Part shown: in pieces, positions 34,392 to 43,546 of the stretch
How positions within the stretch are numbered: the first letter of the stretch is position 1
Layout: the number at the start of each line of letters is the position of its first letter
From: Acidimicrobiales bacterium
Lineage (GTDB): Bacteria > Actinomycetota > Acidimicrobiia > Acidimicrobiales > Acidimicrobilacustridaceae
NCBI GenBank assembly: GCA_025455885.1
Contig: JALOLR010000003.1
Span: forward strand, 124,001-188,000
Length of the DNA: 64,000 nt
Direction of reading: 5' to 3'
Program-made: the position numbers and the translations under genes
The notes under the pieces: generated by a model
The model's input: the letters and a program-made list of their open reading frames with translations, nothing else
Database searches by the model: none
What the model was told of the DNA's origin: nothing

Positions 34392-35636
34392 GTGAACTGC
34401 GAGGTGGTGGCCGTCGGGACCGAACTGCTGCTCGGCCAGATCGTCGACACCAACTCGTCGTGGATCGGCGAGCAGCTCGCCCTGGCCGGCATCGACTCCT
34501 ACGTGCAGACCAAGGTCGGCGACAACTGGGACCGGATCTCGGCCGCGCTGCGGACGGCGCTCGGTCGCAGCGACGCGGTGATCGTGTGCGGAGGGTTGGG
34601 CCCCACCCAGGACGACATCACCCGCGACGTGATCGCCGAGGTGATGGGCGTCGAGCTGGTCGAGGACCCCGAGGTCGTCGAGCGGCTCGCCGCGATGTTC
34701 GGCGGCCGCGGCCGCGAGATGCCGGCCAACAACCTGCGCCAGGCCCTCGTGCCCGTGGGGGCCGCCCGCATCCCCCAACAGCCGGGCACCGCCCCCGGCC
34801 TGGTGTGTCCCGTGGGCGACAAGGTGATCTTCGCGGTGCCGGGCGTCCCCTACGAGATGAAGGAGATGGTGGCCGGAACGGTGATCCCCGAGCTGCGCCG
34901 GCGCGCCGGCGACACCGGCGTCATCCGCAGCCGCACCGTACGCACCTGGGGTCACAGCGAGTCGGGCATCGCCGAGATCCTCGCCGATCGCATCGAGGAG
35001 CTTGACCGCTCCGATCCGGACAGCCGGGCGACGATCGCCTTCCTGGCCAGCGGCATCGAGGGCCTGAAGGTGCGCCTCACGGCCAAGGCGCCCACCGCCG
35101 ACGCCGCCGAGGCCGTCCTCGGTCAGGAGGTCGACCTCGTGGCCGAGCTCCTCGACGGCTACGTCTTCTCGGTCGACGACGAACCGATGGAGGTCGTGGT
35201 GCTCGACCTGCTCCGGGCGGCCGAGCTGAGCCTGGGCGTCGCCGAGTCGGTCACCGGTGGGCTCGTCACCGCCCGCCTCACCGGGGTCCCGGGGGCGAGC
35301 GAGGTGCTGCGCGGTGGGGTCACCGCCTACGCCGGCGAGGTCAAGTTCGACGTGCTCGGCGTGCCGGTCGGGCCGGTCGTCTCCGACGACGCCGCGGCCG
35401 CGATGGCCGAGGGGGTCTGCCGAGTGCTCGGCGCCGACGTCGGGCTGGCCACCACCGGCGTCGCCGGGCCGGACCCCCAGGAGGGCATCGCCCCGGGGAC
35501 CGTCCACATCGCCAGCCACCTCGACGGCGTCACCGAGACGGCCATGATCCGGTTGCCCGGCGGGCGCGACCAGATCCGCCAGTTCACGGTGATCTCCGTG
35601 CTCGACCACCTGCGCCGCCGTCTCCTCGCCCGCTGA
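34392..35636 (+). CDS. cinA: CinA: competence/damage-inducible protein with NMN amidohydrolase domain
   Basis: 414 aa from GTG 34392, with AGGAG six bases upstream. The N-terminal MoCF-like domain shows VGTELLLGQIVDTN and CGGLGPTQDD (pyrophosphatase part). The C-terminal CinA_C domain has the nucleophile serine in GVAESVTGGLV and TTGVAGPDPQEG, the nicotinamide-nucleotide deamidase motif. Canonical CinA reads ESCTGG; the Cys is Val here. A TAGCGT -10-like hexamer lies at 34343-34348. recA lies downstream, as in most actinobacteria, although msrB now separates them. Confidence 0.95.
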   Translation: MNCEVVAVGTELLLGQIVDTNSSWIGEQLALAGIDSYVQTKVGDNWDRISAALRTALGRSDAVIVCGGLGPTQDDITRDVIAEVMGVELVEDPEVVERLAAMFGGRGREMPANNLRQALVPVGAARIPQQPGTAPGLVCPVGDKVIFAVPGVPYEMKEMVAGTVIPELRRRAGDTGVIRSRTVRTWGHSESGIAEILADRIEELDRSDPDSRATIAFLASGIEGLKVRLTAKAPTADAAEAVLGQEVDLVAELLDGYVFSVDDEPMEVVVLDLLRAAELSLGVAESVTGGLVTARLTGVPGASEVLRGGVTAYAGEVKFDVLGVPVGPVVSDDAAAAMAEGVCRVLGADVGLATTGVAGPDPQEGIAPGTVHIASHLDGVTETAMIRLPGGRDQIRQFTVISVLDHLRRRLLAR

Positions 35637-35685
35637 GGCGGGCGGGTCCTCGGCGCAGGGAGCGGGCCCCTCGCTCGGCCGGGGC

Positions 35686-35735
35686 TCAGGTCCGTCGGGT
35701 GTCAGGTCCCGTCGGGTGTCAGGTCCCGTCGGGGT
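35686..35735. repeat. Three-unit 16-17 bp tandem repeat between cinA and msrB
   Basis: Units TCAGGTCCGTCGGGTG (35686-35701), TCAGGTCCCGTCGGGTG (35702-35718) and TCAGGTCCCGTCGGGGT (35719-35735) lie head to tail. The third unit holds the msrB stop codon, so repeat number can alter the msrB C-terminus or its stop position. Confidence 0.8.
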
Positions 35736-36132
35736 CGAGGCGCAGTGACGCAGAGTTCATGCAGTAGCGCAACCCCGAGGGAGCGGGACCGTCGTCGAAG
35801 ACGTGGCCGAGGTGGGCGCCGCACGTGGCGCACGCCGCCTCGGTGCGGACCATCCCCGCGCTGCGGTCGACGTGGGTGGTCACGGCACCGTCGTCGACGG
35901 CCTCCCAGAAGCTGGGCCACCCGGTGCCCGAGTCGTACTTGGTGTCGGACCGGAACAGGGCGGTGTCGCACACGATGCACCGGTAGACGCCGTCGTCCTT
36001 GGTGTCCCAGTAGGTGCCCGTGAAGGCCCGTTCGGTGCCGGCCTGCTGGGTGACCTGGTACTGCAGCGGGGTGAGTCGCTCACGCAGCAGGGCCTCCCGC
36101 TCGGCGGGGTCCGTGGGGAGAGGCTGGCTCAT
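35719..36132 (-). CDS. msrB: Peptide-methionine (R)-S-oxide reductase MsrB
   Basis: 137 aa. MsrB reduces R-methionine sulfoxide in oxidised proteins. Two zinc pairs are visible (RCIVCD and ACATCG), along with GTGWPSF and the catalytic Cys in RYCMNSASL. The protein ends LDPDGT at a stop within the tandem repeat. GGAG lies upstream of the ATG at 36132 in reverse orientation. It is convergent with cinA and divergent from recA. Confidence 0.95.
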   Translation of the reverse strand: MSQPLPTDPAEREALLRERLTPLQYQVTQQAGTERAFTGTYWDTKDDGVYRCIVCDTALFRSDTKYDSGTGWPSFWEAVDDGAVTTHVDRSAGMVRTEAACATCGAHLGHVFDDGPAPSGLRYCMNSASLRLDPDGT

Positions 36133-36244
36133 GGGGGCTCCTCGGTGGGCGACGGGCTCTGTCCCGACGATACCAACCGCGCTCCCCGACGGGCCCTGAC
36201 GGGCGCCAGATTCGGACGCCGGACCGAACGCAGGGCAGGGGTGC

Positions 36245-36273
36245 TTGACCGAACGGTTGTTCGTACTTACACT
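36245..36273 (+). promoter_or_regulatory. recA promoter with SOS (LexA) box
   Basis: -35 TTGACC (36245-36250) and -10 TACACT (36268-36273) are spaced by exactly 17 bp. The actinobacterial/Gram-positive SOS box GAACGGTTGTTC (36251-36262, GAAC-N4-GTTC) fills the spacer directly after the -35. LexA binding would block the promoter. It lies in the 318-bp msrB-recA gap, whose remainder is leader sequence with a tandem repeat. Confidence 0.85.
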
Positions 36274-36300
36274 GCTGTCGTTTCCCGCTGCACCGGCCCG

Positions 36301-36342
36301 CCGGCCCTGTCCCGCCGGCCCTGTCCCGCCGGCACTGTCCCA
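36301..36342. repeat. Three-unit 14-bp tandem repeat in the recA leader
   Basis: CCGGCCCTGTCCCG occurs at 36301-36314 and 36315-36328, and a variant CCGGCACTGTCCCA at 36329-36342. It lies in the transcribed leader about 110 bp before the recA start. Copy number may vary between strains. Confidence 0.75.
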
Positions 36343-36450
36343 CCCCCTCCGTAGGGTCCTCCTCATCGCACTCGCCGAGGCGTCGCCCGGCCCTCCAGCA
36401 CCACATCCGCCGGCGCACCAGGCGCCCACCAGCACGTCAGGAGACACATC

Positions 36451-37515
<1,065 letters not shown>

Positions 37516-37581
37516 CCCTCGACGGGCCCGTGGCGCCGACCCGTCCCCCGTCGCGCCGCGGGCCCGTCCATGTCGCGCCGG

Positions 37582-37587
37582 TAGCCT
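37582..37587 (+). promoter_or_regulatory. -10 element (TAGCCT) of a leaderless miaB promoter
   Basis: TAGCCT ends 6 nt before GTG 37594; no Shine-Dalgarno sequence is visible. Confidence 0.5.
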
Positions 37588-37593
37588 CGCAGC

Positions 37594-39060
37594 GTGACCG
37601 ACGGCCGCACCTACGCCATCCGCACCTTCGGGTGCCAGATGAACGAGCACGACTCGGAACGGATCGCCGGTCTGCTCGAGGCCGACGGTCTCCGCCCCGC
37701 GTCGTCACCCGACGACGCCGATGTCGTCGTGCTCAACACGTGCTGCATCCGCGAGAACGCCGACAACAAGCTGTACGGCACCCTGGGCCACCTGAAGTCG
37801 GCCAAGGCGGCCCGACCGGGGATGGAGATCATCGTCAGCGGCTGCCTCGCCCAGAAGGACCGGGAGCTGCTCCAACAGCGTGCCGGTCACGTCGACGTCG
37901 TCGTCGGCACCCACAACGTGCACCGCACCGTCGAGCTCCTGCACGCATCGCGGATGTCGGGCCCCGTGACCGAGATCTGGGACGAGGCCCTCGACGACGC
38001 CGAAGCGTGGCCGTCGGCGCTCCCGGTCCGCCGCGAGGTGGACCACTCGGCATGGGTCACCATCCAGATCGGGTGCGACAACGCCTGCGCCTTCTGCATC
38101 GTCCCGGCTGTCCGCGGCCGTGAGATCAGCCGTCCCTTCGGCGAGCTCGTGGCCGAGGTCGAGCGCCTCGCCGTCGACGGGGTCATCGAGGTCACCCTGC
38201 TCGGCCAGAACGTGAACTCCTACGGGCGCGACCTCACCACCGCCCGGCGGGGCGAGGCGCTGTCACCCGCCGACCGGAGCATCGCCGGACCGGTCTGGGC
38301 CGAGGATCCGGCCCGCCGGCCTCGCCCCTTGTTCGCCGACCTGCTGGGCGCGGTGGCCGGGGTCCCGGGCATCGAGAGGGTCCGCTACACCTCGCCGCAC
38401 CCGAAGGACCTGCGGCCCGACACGATCGCCGTCATGGCCGAGGTGCCCGAGGTGTGCCCCCACCTGCACCTGCCGCTGCAGTCCGGCAGCGACCGGGTGC
38501 TGGCGGCGATGCACCGCGGCTACACCGCCGAGCGCTACCTGGCGAAGCTGGCCGACGCCCGAGCGGCCATCGACGATCTCGCCGTCACCACCGACATCAT
38601 CGTGGGCTTCCCGGGGGAGACCGACGCCGACTTCGCCGACACGCTCGACGTCGCCGCCACGGCCGCGTACGACTCCGCCTACACGTTCATCTACTCCCCC
38701 CGCGCCGGTACCGAGGCGGCCGAGCTCACCGATCGCTTCGTCGCTCCCGATGTGGTGGCGGAGCGCTTCGACCGGCTCCGCGTGGTGGTGGAGCGCTCGG
38801 CGCTGGTCCGCCACCGGGCCCGCATCGGACGGCGCGAGGAGGTCGTCGTCGAGGGGCCGAGCAAGCGCGACCGCACCGTGCTCACCGGGCGCACCACGCA
38901 GAACAAGCTCGTCCACTTCGCGTCGGCGGCGCCGATCCGAGCCGGTTCGCGGGCGTCGGTCGACATCATCGACGCCGGCCCCCACTTCCTGCGCGGCGAC
39001 CTCGTGGACGTCCTCGCCCCACCGCGGCACCGCACCCGGATCCCGGTCGCCGCGAGCTGA
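37594..39060 (+). CDS. miaB: tRNA-2-methylthio-N6-dimethylallyladenosine synthase MiaB
   Basis: 488 aa. MiaB adds the methylthio group to i6A37 of tRNA. The UPF0004 domain begins RTFGCQMNEHDSE and continues with LNTCCIRENAD and VSGCLAQKD. The radical-SAM motif is IGCDNACAFCIVP. LHLPLQSGSDRVL and the terminal TRAM domain (about 405-475) complete the family. The F-G-C-Q-M-N-E signature distinguishes it from RimO. miaA begins two bases after the stop, so both steps of ms2i6A37 formation are coupled. Confidence 0.96.
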   Translation: MTDGRTYAIRTFGCQMNEHDSERIAGLLEADGLRPASSPDDADVVVLNTCCIRENADNKLYGTLGHLKSAKAARPGMEIIVSGCLAQKDRELLQQRAGHVDVVVGTHNVHRTVELLHASRMSGPVTEIWDEALDDAEAWPSALPVRREVDHSAWVTIQIGCDNACAFCIVPAVRGREISRPFGELVAEVERLAVDGVIEVTLLGQNVNSYGRDLTTARRGEALSPADRSIAGPVWAEDPARRPRPLFADLLGAVAGVPGIERVRYTSPHPKDLRPDTIAVMAEVPEVCPHLHLPLQSGSDRVLAAMHRGYTAERYLAKLADARAAIDDLAVTTDIIVGFPGETDADFADTLDVAATAAYDSAYTFIYSPRAGTEAAELTDRFVAPDVVAERFDRLRVVVERSALVRHRARIGRREEVVVEGPSKRDRTVLTGRTTQNKLVHFASAAPIRAGSRASVDIIDAGPHFLRGDLVDVLAPPRHRTRIPVAAS

Positions 39061-39062
39061 CG

Positions 39063-40043
39063 GTGCCCCCTCCGGCCCCGACCGGGTTCCGCCCGGGGCC
39101 CCGCCACCTCGCCGTGGTCGGTCCGACCGCGTCGGGCAAGTCGTCCCTCGCGCTCGCCCTGGCCCGACGCCGGCCGGAGCTCGAGATCGTGGCCGTCGAC
39201 TCGATGCAGGTCTACCGGGGCATGGACATCGGCACGGCCACGCCCACCGCCGCCGAACAGGCCGAGGTGGCCCATCACCTGATCGACGTGGTGGAGCCCG
39301 ACGTCGACTACTCGGTGTCGCAGTACGCCGAAGCGGCCGCCGCCGTGCTGGCCGAGCTCGAGCGACGAGGGCGCCGGGGCCTGCTGGTGGGCGGGACCGG
39401 CCTCTACCTCCAGGCCGTCGTCGACGGGCTCGACATCCCCGGCCGCTTCCCCGACGTCCGCGCCCGGCTCGAGGCGGAGGACGACACGGCCGCCCTCCAC
39501 CTCCGGCTGACCGACCTCGATCCCGTCGCCGCCGGCCGGATGGAACCCACGAACCGTCGTCGGGTGCTGCGGGCCCTCGAGGTCACCCTCGGGGCCGGGC
39601 GGCCGTTCTCGTCGTTCGGCCCGGGCCTCGACGCCTACCCGCCGCTGCCCTTCCCCGTCGTGGGCCTCCGGCTCGGCCGTCCGCGGCTCGATGCCCGCAT
39701 CGCCCGGCGGTACGCCGACCAGATCGACCGGGGGTTCGTGGCGGAGGTGCAGGCCCTCCTCGACCGACCGGCCGGGCTGTCGCGCACCGCTCGCCAGGCG
39801 CTCGGCTACGCCGAACTGCTCGACCACCTCGAGCACGGCACGCCGCTCGACGAGGCGGTCTCCACCGCGGTGCTCCGGACCCGCCGGTTCGCCCGACGCC
39901 AGCAGCGCTGGTTCGGACGGGACCCCCGGATCCAGTGGCTCGACCTCGACGGGGAACCGCACGGCGACGTCGGCGAGGGCGCCCTCCCCCCGGCGTCCGT
40001 CGCGAACGCGTTGGTGGCCCTCGACCGAATCCTGGGAGACTGA
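39063..40043 (+). CDS. miaA: tRNA dimethylallyltransferase MiaA
   Basis: 326 aa from GTG 39063. MiaA transfers dimethylallyl to A37, the substrate for MiaB. The P-loop is VVGPTASGKSSLA (about 18-30). AVDSMQVYRGMDIGTA, HHLIDVVEP, VGGTGLY and RRVLRALEV are the classical motifs. The C-terminal region has TRRFARRQQRWFGRD. The N-terminal 15 residues are Pro-rich. It lies between miaB and dapF in a compact run. Confidence 0.95.
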   Translation: MPPPAPTGFRPGPRHLAVVGPTASGKSSLALALARRRPELEIVAVDSMQVYRGMDIGTATPTAAEQAEVAHHLIDVVEPDVDYSVSQYAEAAAAVLAELERRGRRGLLVGGTGLYLQAVVDGLDIPGRFPDVRARLEAEDDTAALHLRLTDLDPVAAGRMEPTNRRRVLRALEVTLGAGRPFSSFGPGLDAYPPLPFPVVGLRLGRPRLDARIARRYADQIDRGFVAEVQALLDRPAGLSRTARQALGYAELLDHLEHGTPLDEAVSTAVLRTRRFARRQQRWFGRDPRIQWLDLDGEPHGDVGEGALPPASVANALVALDRILGD

Positions 40044-40049
40044 ACTCCC

Positions 40050-40877
40050 ATGCGCCTCTCCAAGCACCACGGCCTCGGCAACGACTTCCTCATCGTGCTC
40101 GAGGAGGTCAACGGCCCCGTCACCGTGACCGCGGAGCGGACGCGGGAGCTGTGCGACCGGCGTCGGGGCATCGGGGCCGACGGGCTGATCGTCGGCGCGG
40201 TCCCCGCGAAGGACTCGTCCGATGGGGACGGGCACCCCGTCGACGTCGTCATGACGCTCCGCAACGCCGACGGTGGCGTCGCCGAGATGAGCGGCAACGG
40301 CATCCGCTGCCTCGGCCAGGCGCTCGCCCAGGCCCGCGACGAGCACCAGACCGACTACGTCGTGGCCACGGACGCGGGCCTGCGCCGCCTGACGGTGCAC
40401 GACGACGCCCAGCGGCGCCTGGCGACGGTGAGCGTCACCATGGGCGCCGTCGCCGGCGGCCCGGCGGTCCCCCCGGATGTGGCCGAGCGTCTCGGTGCGC
40501 GGCGTCACGCCACCGTCGACGTGGGCAACCCGCACCTGGTCGTCGTGGTCGACGACGTCGGTGCCGTCGACCTCGGGCACGAGGGCGCCTGGCTGGAGGC
40601 GCGCTTCGCCGACGGGATCAACGTCGAGTTCATCGCCGTGGCCGAGGCTCCCGACACCCTCGGTCTGCGGGTGTGGGAGCGCGGCGCCGGAGTCACCGAG
40701 GCCTGTGGCACGGGAGCCGTGGCCGCCGCCCACCTGGCCCACGCCTGGGGCCTCGTCGGCACCGAGGTACGCGTCGAGATGCCGGGGGGCGTCGCCGAGG
40801 TCGTCCTCGCCGGCGAGGAGCCGCTGCTCGTCGGCCCCACCCAGCACGTCGCCACGATCGAGGTCCCCGATGCGTGA
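40050..40877 (+). CDS. dapF: Diaminopimelate epimerase DapF
   Basis: 275 aa. DapF interconverts LL- and meso-DAP. The two catalytic cysteines are in SGNGIRCLGQ and TEACGTGAVA. The N-terminal KHHGLGNDFL and ADGLIVG motifs match the family. Stop and start overlap with hflX by eight bases. The miaA-dapF-hflX order is standard in actinobacteria. Confidence 0.96.
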   Translation: MRLSKHHGLGNDFLIVLEEVNGPVTVTAERTRELCDRRRGIGADGLIVGAVPAKDSSDGDGHPVDVVMTLRNADGGVAEMSGNGIRCLGQALAQARDEHQTDYVVATDAGLRRLTVHDDAQRRLATVSVTMGAVAGGPAVPPDVAERLGARRHATVDVGNPHLVVVVDDVGAVDLGHEGAWLEARFADGINVEFIAVAEAPDTLGLRVWERGAGVTEACGTGAVAAAHLAHAWGLVGTEVRVEMPGGVAEVVLAGEEPLLVGPTQHVATIEVPDA

Positions 40878-42354
40878 CCCTGGCCGCGAGGACGATCCGT
40901 TCGCCGACGTCGCCCCCGGCGCGGACGAGGCAGCCGACCCGTTCGGCGATGCCCACCTCGCGAACCCGGACGTCGACGAGGCGGAGGACGACGTCGACCT
41001 CGGCCCGTCGGCCCAGACGGGCCATCGCGGTGCGTTCGGCGACTTCGGCGGCACCTCGTCCGGGCTCATCGACCGGGCCTTCCGGGAGAAGATCGTGATC
41101 GTGGGGGTGACCCGCCCCCACGATCTGGAGGAGGACACCGACCGCCACCTCGACGAGCTCGCCCTCCTGGTCGACACCGCCGGCGCCGACGTGATCGGGC
41201 GGGTCGTGCAGCGCCGCCACCACCCCGACCCCGCCACCTTCCTCGGCAGCGGGAAGGTCGAGGAGCTGCGTGTCCTCTGCGAGCAGCTCGACGTCGACAC
41301 GGTGGTCTTCGACGACGAGCTGAGCCCCGGCCAGCAGCGCAACCTCGAGAAGCTCCTCGGCCGCACCGCCATCGACCGGACCGCGGTGATCCTCGACATC
41401 TTCGGGCAGAACGCGTCGAGCCAGGAGGGCAAGGCCCAGGTCGAGCTGGCGCAGATCCGTTATCGCCTCCCCCGCCTGCGCGGCCGGGGCAAGCAGCTCT
41501 CCCAGCAGCGGGGCGGCATCGGTGCCCGCCAGGGCGGCGGCGAGACCCAGCTCGAGATCGACCGCCGGCGACTCGTGCGTCGGATGCACAAGCTGGAGGC
41601 CGAGCTGCGGGGGGTCACCCGGGTCCGGCGGACGCAGGCCAAGGCCCGCCGGCGGTCACGTCTGCACACCGCGGCCATCGTGGGGTACACGAACGCCGGC
41701 AAGTCGACCCTGCTGAACCGGCTCACCGACGCCGGCGTCCTCGTCGAGGACCGTCTGTTCGCCACCCTCGACGCGACCACGCGTCGGCTCGCGCTGCCGG
41801 GCGGCGAGTCGGTGCTGGTCACCGACACCGTCGGCTTCATCACCAAGCTCCCCCATCAGCTCGTCGAGGCCTTCCGGTCGACGCTCGAGGTCGTGGTCGA
41901 CGCCGACCTGCTCGTCCACGTGGTCGACGGCTCCACCTCTGACCCCGGTGAGCACATCGACGCCGTCAACGGCGTGCTCGACGAGATCGGGGCCGGCCGG
42001 GTCCCCCAGCTGCTCGTCGTGAACAAGTGCGACCTCGACCCGGTGGCGGTGGCCCGCCTCGTCGCGCTGCACCCCGGCTCGGTGCCGGTGAGCGCGGTGA
42101 CGGGGGAGGGCATCGACGGGTTGCTCCGAGCGGTCGGCGACCGGCTCCGGGGGATGGCGTCGGTGGTCGAGCTCGTCGTGCCCTTCGACCGGGGCGACGT
42201 GCTCGCTGCCCTGCACCGCGAGGGCGAGGTCCTCGCCGCCGACGCCGGCGACGATGCCATGGTGGTGCGCGCCCGCCTCGACGACGCTTCCGCGCACCGG
42301 TTCCGGGAGTTCGTGGCCGCCGCCCCGGCGTCGATCGGCACCACCGCCCCCTGA
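40870..42354 (+). CDS. hflX: GTPase HflX
   Basis: 494 aa from ATG 40870. HflX is a ribosome-associated GTPase that splits stalled ribosomes. After an acidic N-terminus of about 70 residues comes the nucleotide-binding N-domain, with TFLGSGKVEEL. A coiled-coil linker contains GGGETQLEIDRRRL. The G domain has GYTNAGKST, DTVGFITKLP and NKCD. The C-terminal domain continues to residue 494. The last base of its stop is the first base of the dapC ATG (TGATG). Confidence 0.95.
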   Translation: MRDPGREDDPFADVAPGADEAADPFGDAHLANPDVDEAEDDVDLGPSAQTGHRGAFGDFGGTSSGLIDRAFREKIVIVGVTRPHDLEEDTDRHLDELALLVDTAGADVIGRVVQRRHHPDPATFLGSGKVEELRVLCEQLDVDTVVFDDELSPGQQRNLEKLLGRTAIDRTAVILDIFGQNASSQEGKAQVELAQIRYRLPRLRGRGKQLSQQRGGIGARQGGGETQLEIDRRRLVRRMHKLEAELRGVTRVRRTQAKARRRSRLHTAAIVGYTNAGKSTLLNRLTDAGVLVEDRLFATLDATTRRLALPGGESVLVTDTVGFITKLPHQLVEAFRSTLEVVVDADLLVHVVDGSTSDPGEHIDAVNGVLDEIGAGRVPQLLVVNKCDLDPVAVARLVALHPGSVPVSAVTGEGIDGLLRAVGDRLRGMASVVELVVPFDRGDVLAALHREGEVLAADAGDDAMVVRARLDDASAHRFREFVAAAPASIGTTAP

Positions 42355-43469
42355 TGGCCGCCCCTGCGGGGTTCGTCCCGCCGCCGTATCCGTACGACCG
42401 TCTCGCCGACGTCGTCCCCCTGGCCGAGGCCCACGAGGGCGGTGTCGTCGACCTCTCGATCGGCACCCCGTGCGACCCACCTCCGCAGTTGGTCCTCGAC
42501 GCGTTGGCCCGCTCGGGTGCCGAGCGCGGCTATCCGCCGTCGGTGGGCTCGCCGGCCTACCGCGAGGCCGCCGCCGGCTGGCTGGAACGGCGCCTGGGCG
42601 TCACGGTGGCGCCCTCGGACCTCGCCGCCTGCATCGGCACGAAGGAGCTCGTGGCCGGCGTCCCCCACTGGCTGCGGCTGCGGGATCCGTCCCGCGACAC
42701 GGTGCTGTACCCGGCGGTGAGCTACCCCACCTACGCCATGGGCGCCACCCTGGCCGGAGCCCGGGCGGTGCCCGTCGGCGTGCGGCCCGACGGCGCCCTC
42801 GACCTCGACGCCGTCGATCCCACCGACGCGGACCGAGCGATCTGTCTGTGGGTGAACACCCCCGCCAACCCCACCGGTGCCCTCGGCGACCTCGCTGCGG
42901 AGGCCGCGTGGGGTCGCCGCCACGACGTCCCCGTCTTCAGCGACGAGTGCTACGTCGAGTTCACCTGGTCGGGGCGGCGCCGGACCATCCTCGAGCACGG
43001 CCCCGACGGGGTGGTGGCGGTCCACTCGCTGTCGAAGCGGTCGAACCTGGCCGGTGCTCGCGCCGGCTTCTACGCCGGTGACGGTGACCTCGTCCACTAC
43101 CTGTCCGAGGTCCGCAAGCACGCCGGGTTCATGGTCCCCGGACCGGTCCAGGCCGCCGCGGTCGCGGCGTGGGACGACGACCGTCACGTCGACGAGCAGT
43201 GCGATCGCTACCGGCGCCGCCTCGAGGAGATGGCCCGCGTCCTGACCGACGCCGGTGTGCCGGCGGGGATGCCCGACGGCGCCTTCTACCTGTGGGTGGC
43301 GGCGCCGGACGGCGACGCCTGGGCCCTGACCCGACGCCTCGCCCGCGACGGTGGCGTGCTGGTGAGTCCGGGGGAGTTCTACGGACCCGGGGGCGCGGCG
43401 TTCGTCCGGGTGGCCGTCGTCCAGCCCGACGATCGGATCGCGCTGGTCGCCCGCCGGCTGTCCTCGTGA
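42354..43469 (+). CDS. dapC: N-succinyldiaminopimelate aminotransferase DapC
   Basis: 371 aa. A fold-type I, class I/II PLP aminotransferase. The PLP lysine is in HSLSKRSNLAG; NTPANPTGAL and FSDECYVEF contact PLP, and the substrate carboxylate Arg is in FVRVAVV. The family position next to dapF, dapD and dapE supports DapC, which converts N-succinyl-2-amino-6-ketopimelate to N-succinyl-LL-DAP. Related aminotransferases cannot be fully excluded from sequence alone. It is coupled to hflX. Confidence 0.88.
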   Translation: MAAPAGFVPPPYPYDRLADVVPLAEAHEGGVVDLSIGTPCDPPPQLVLDALARSGAERGYPPSVGSPAYREAAAGWLERRLGVTVAPSDLAACIGTKELVAGVPHWLRLRDPSRDTVLYPAVSYPTYAMGATLAGARAVPVGVRPDGALDLDAVDPTDADRAICLWVNTPANPTGALGDLAAEAAWGRRHDVPVFSDECYVEFTWSGRRRTILEHGPDGVVAVHSLSKRSNLAGARAGFYAGDGDLVHYLSEVRKHAGFMVPGPVQAAAVAAWDDDRHVDEQCDRYRRRLEEMARVLTDAGVPAGMPDGAFYLWVAAPDGDAWALTRRLARDGGVLVSPGEFYGPGGAAFVRVAVVQPDDRIALVARRLSS

Positions 43470-43546
43470 TCCGGCCGGCGACGACCGGCTGAGCCGAGGG
43501 GTCGAGATCCGCGACGGCGGTCGACGAGATGCGCGAGAGTGCACCC

